From positions 269,840-333,839 of the forward strand of contig NZ_WBIS01000003.1 of the NCBI RefSeq assembly GCF_009749465.1: 64,000 nt of DNA. Reading direction: 5' to 3'. Below are positions 63,944 to 64,000 of this stretch, one piece after another. The notes under the pieces were generated by a model. That model saw only the letters and a list, made by a program, of their open reading frames with translations. It was not told the origin of the DNA and ran no database searches. Each line of letters begins with the position of its first letter. Positions within the stretch are counted from its first letter, which is position 1. This DNA comes from Agromyces terreus (GTDB lineage: Bacteria > Actinomycetota > Actinomycetes > Actinomycetales > Microbacteriaceae). The translations under genes were made by a program, and so were the position numbers.

Positions 63944-64000
63944 ATGCTCGGCCTCATCGTGAACCCGGTCGCCGGGGTCGGCGGGCCCGCGGGCCTCGCC
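63944..64000 (+). CDS. ATP-NAD/AcoX-type kinase-like protein, N-terminal 19 residues only
   Basis: ATG 63944, 2 bp after the GcvPB-like stop, runs in frame to the end of the window. The start MLGLIVNPVAGVGGPAGLA matches the N terminus of ATP-NAD kinase/AcoX-like proteins (GLIVNPVAGMGG type, a phosphate-binding loop). With so few residues only the family can be suggested. Confidence 0.6.
   Translation, partial: MLGLIVNPVAGVGGPAGLA

Overview
The window is a gene-dense, very GC-rich stretch with almost no non-coding space. Many genes overlap by 4 bp (ATGA/GTGA), GTG starts are common, and many -10 boxes lie 6-8 nt before the start codon. It also has a small-type SRP RNA next to tRNA-Ser, a dnaX-recR pair, a lysC with an internal start, and GGTCGAGGAGCGAAGC-type repeats. 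Together these point to a chromosomal segment of an actinomycete, most likely a Microbacteriaceae member (Agromyces or a relative); this placement is inference, not a database result. No transposase, prophage, CRISPR array or rRNA was recognised.

Layout. (1) 1-3.5 kb: tail of an alditol-oxidase-type flavoenzyme, then molybdopterin genes moaD, moeB (with rhodanese domain) and moaA. (2) 3.7-28.4 kb: an almost complete purine-to-central-metabolism island. Guanine deaminase and an AzgA-type purine permease are followed by a divergent xdhABC-SDR operon (xanthine to urate, which needs the molybdopterin genes). Next come an IclR/AllR-type regulator and a plus-strand operon of malic enzyme, malate synthase, an HpcH/HpaI-fold protein and ureidoglycine aminohydrolase. 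A second plus-strand operon holds hyi, glxR, gcl, one continuous glycerate kinase-allantoinase-peroxiredoxin reading frame, uraD, uraH and urate oxidase. Urate goes to allantoin and allantoate, and glyoxylate is recovered as glycerate (Gcl/GlxR/GlxK) or malate (malate synthase/malic enzyme). Allantoate amidohydrolase and ureidoglycolate lyase were not found here. A shared palindrome TTCCG-N5-CGGAA sits at the promoters of these units and ties them into one probable regulon.

(3) 28.4-32.9 kb: a poly-G/poly-C hairpin, a winged-helix/DUF559-type nuclease-like gene bracketed by two palindromic repeats, a LigD-type polymerase, an acetyltransferase, a membrane protein, tRNA-Ser(GGA) and the SRP RNA. 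(4) 32.9-36.3 kb: a three-gene overlapping operon of flavin monooxygenase, SBF-type sodium symporter and NAD-dependent epimerase; the monooxygenase tail is written in repeat DNA. (5) 36.6-52.8 kb: mostly housekeeping genes: pta-ackA, an ArsR-type regulator with an MFS exporter, a DksA/TraR zinc finger, dnaX-recR, an ABC-2 exporter, lysC-asd and a secreted SGNH hydrolase. (6) 52.8-64 kb: a sugar utilisation region with an ABC importer, a six-hairpin glycosidase, a GntR/FCD regulator and a GH42 beta-galactosidase. The GH42 gene continues into a divergent pair of GcvPA/GcvPB-like PLP proteins and the start of an ATP-NAD-kinase-like gene.

Most noteworthy: the triple reading frame glxK-allB-peroxiredoxin; the GcvP-like pair that keeps the PLP lysine but has changed several glycine decarboxylase motifs; the TTCCG-N5-CGGAA regulon with a 55-codon unknown gene; and two families of intergenic repeats, one bracketing the nuclease-like gene and one extending a coding sequence.
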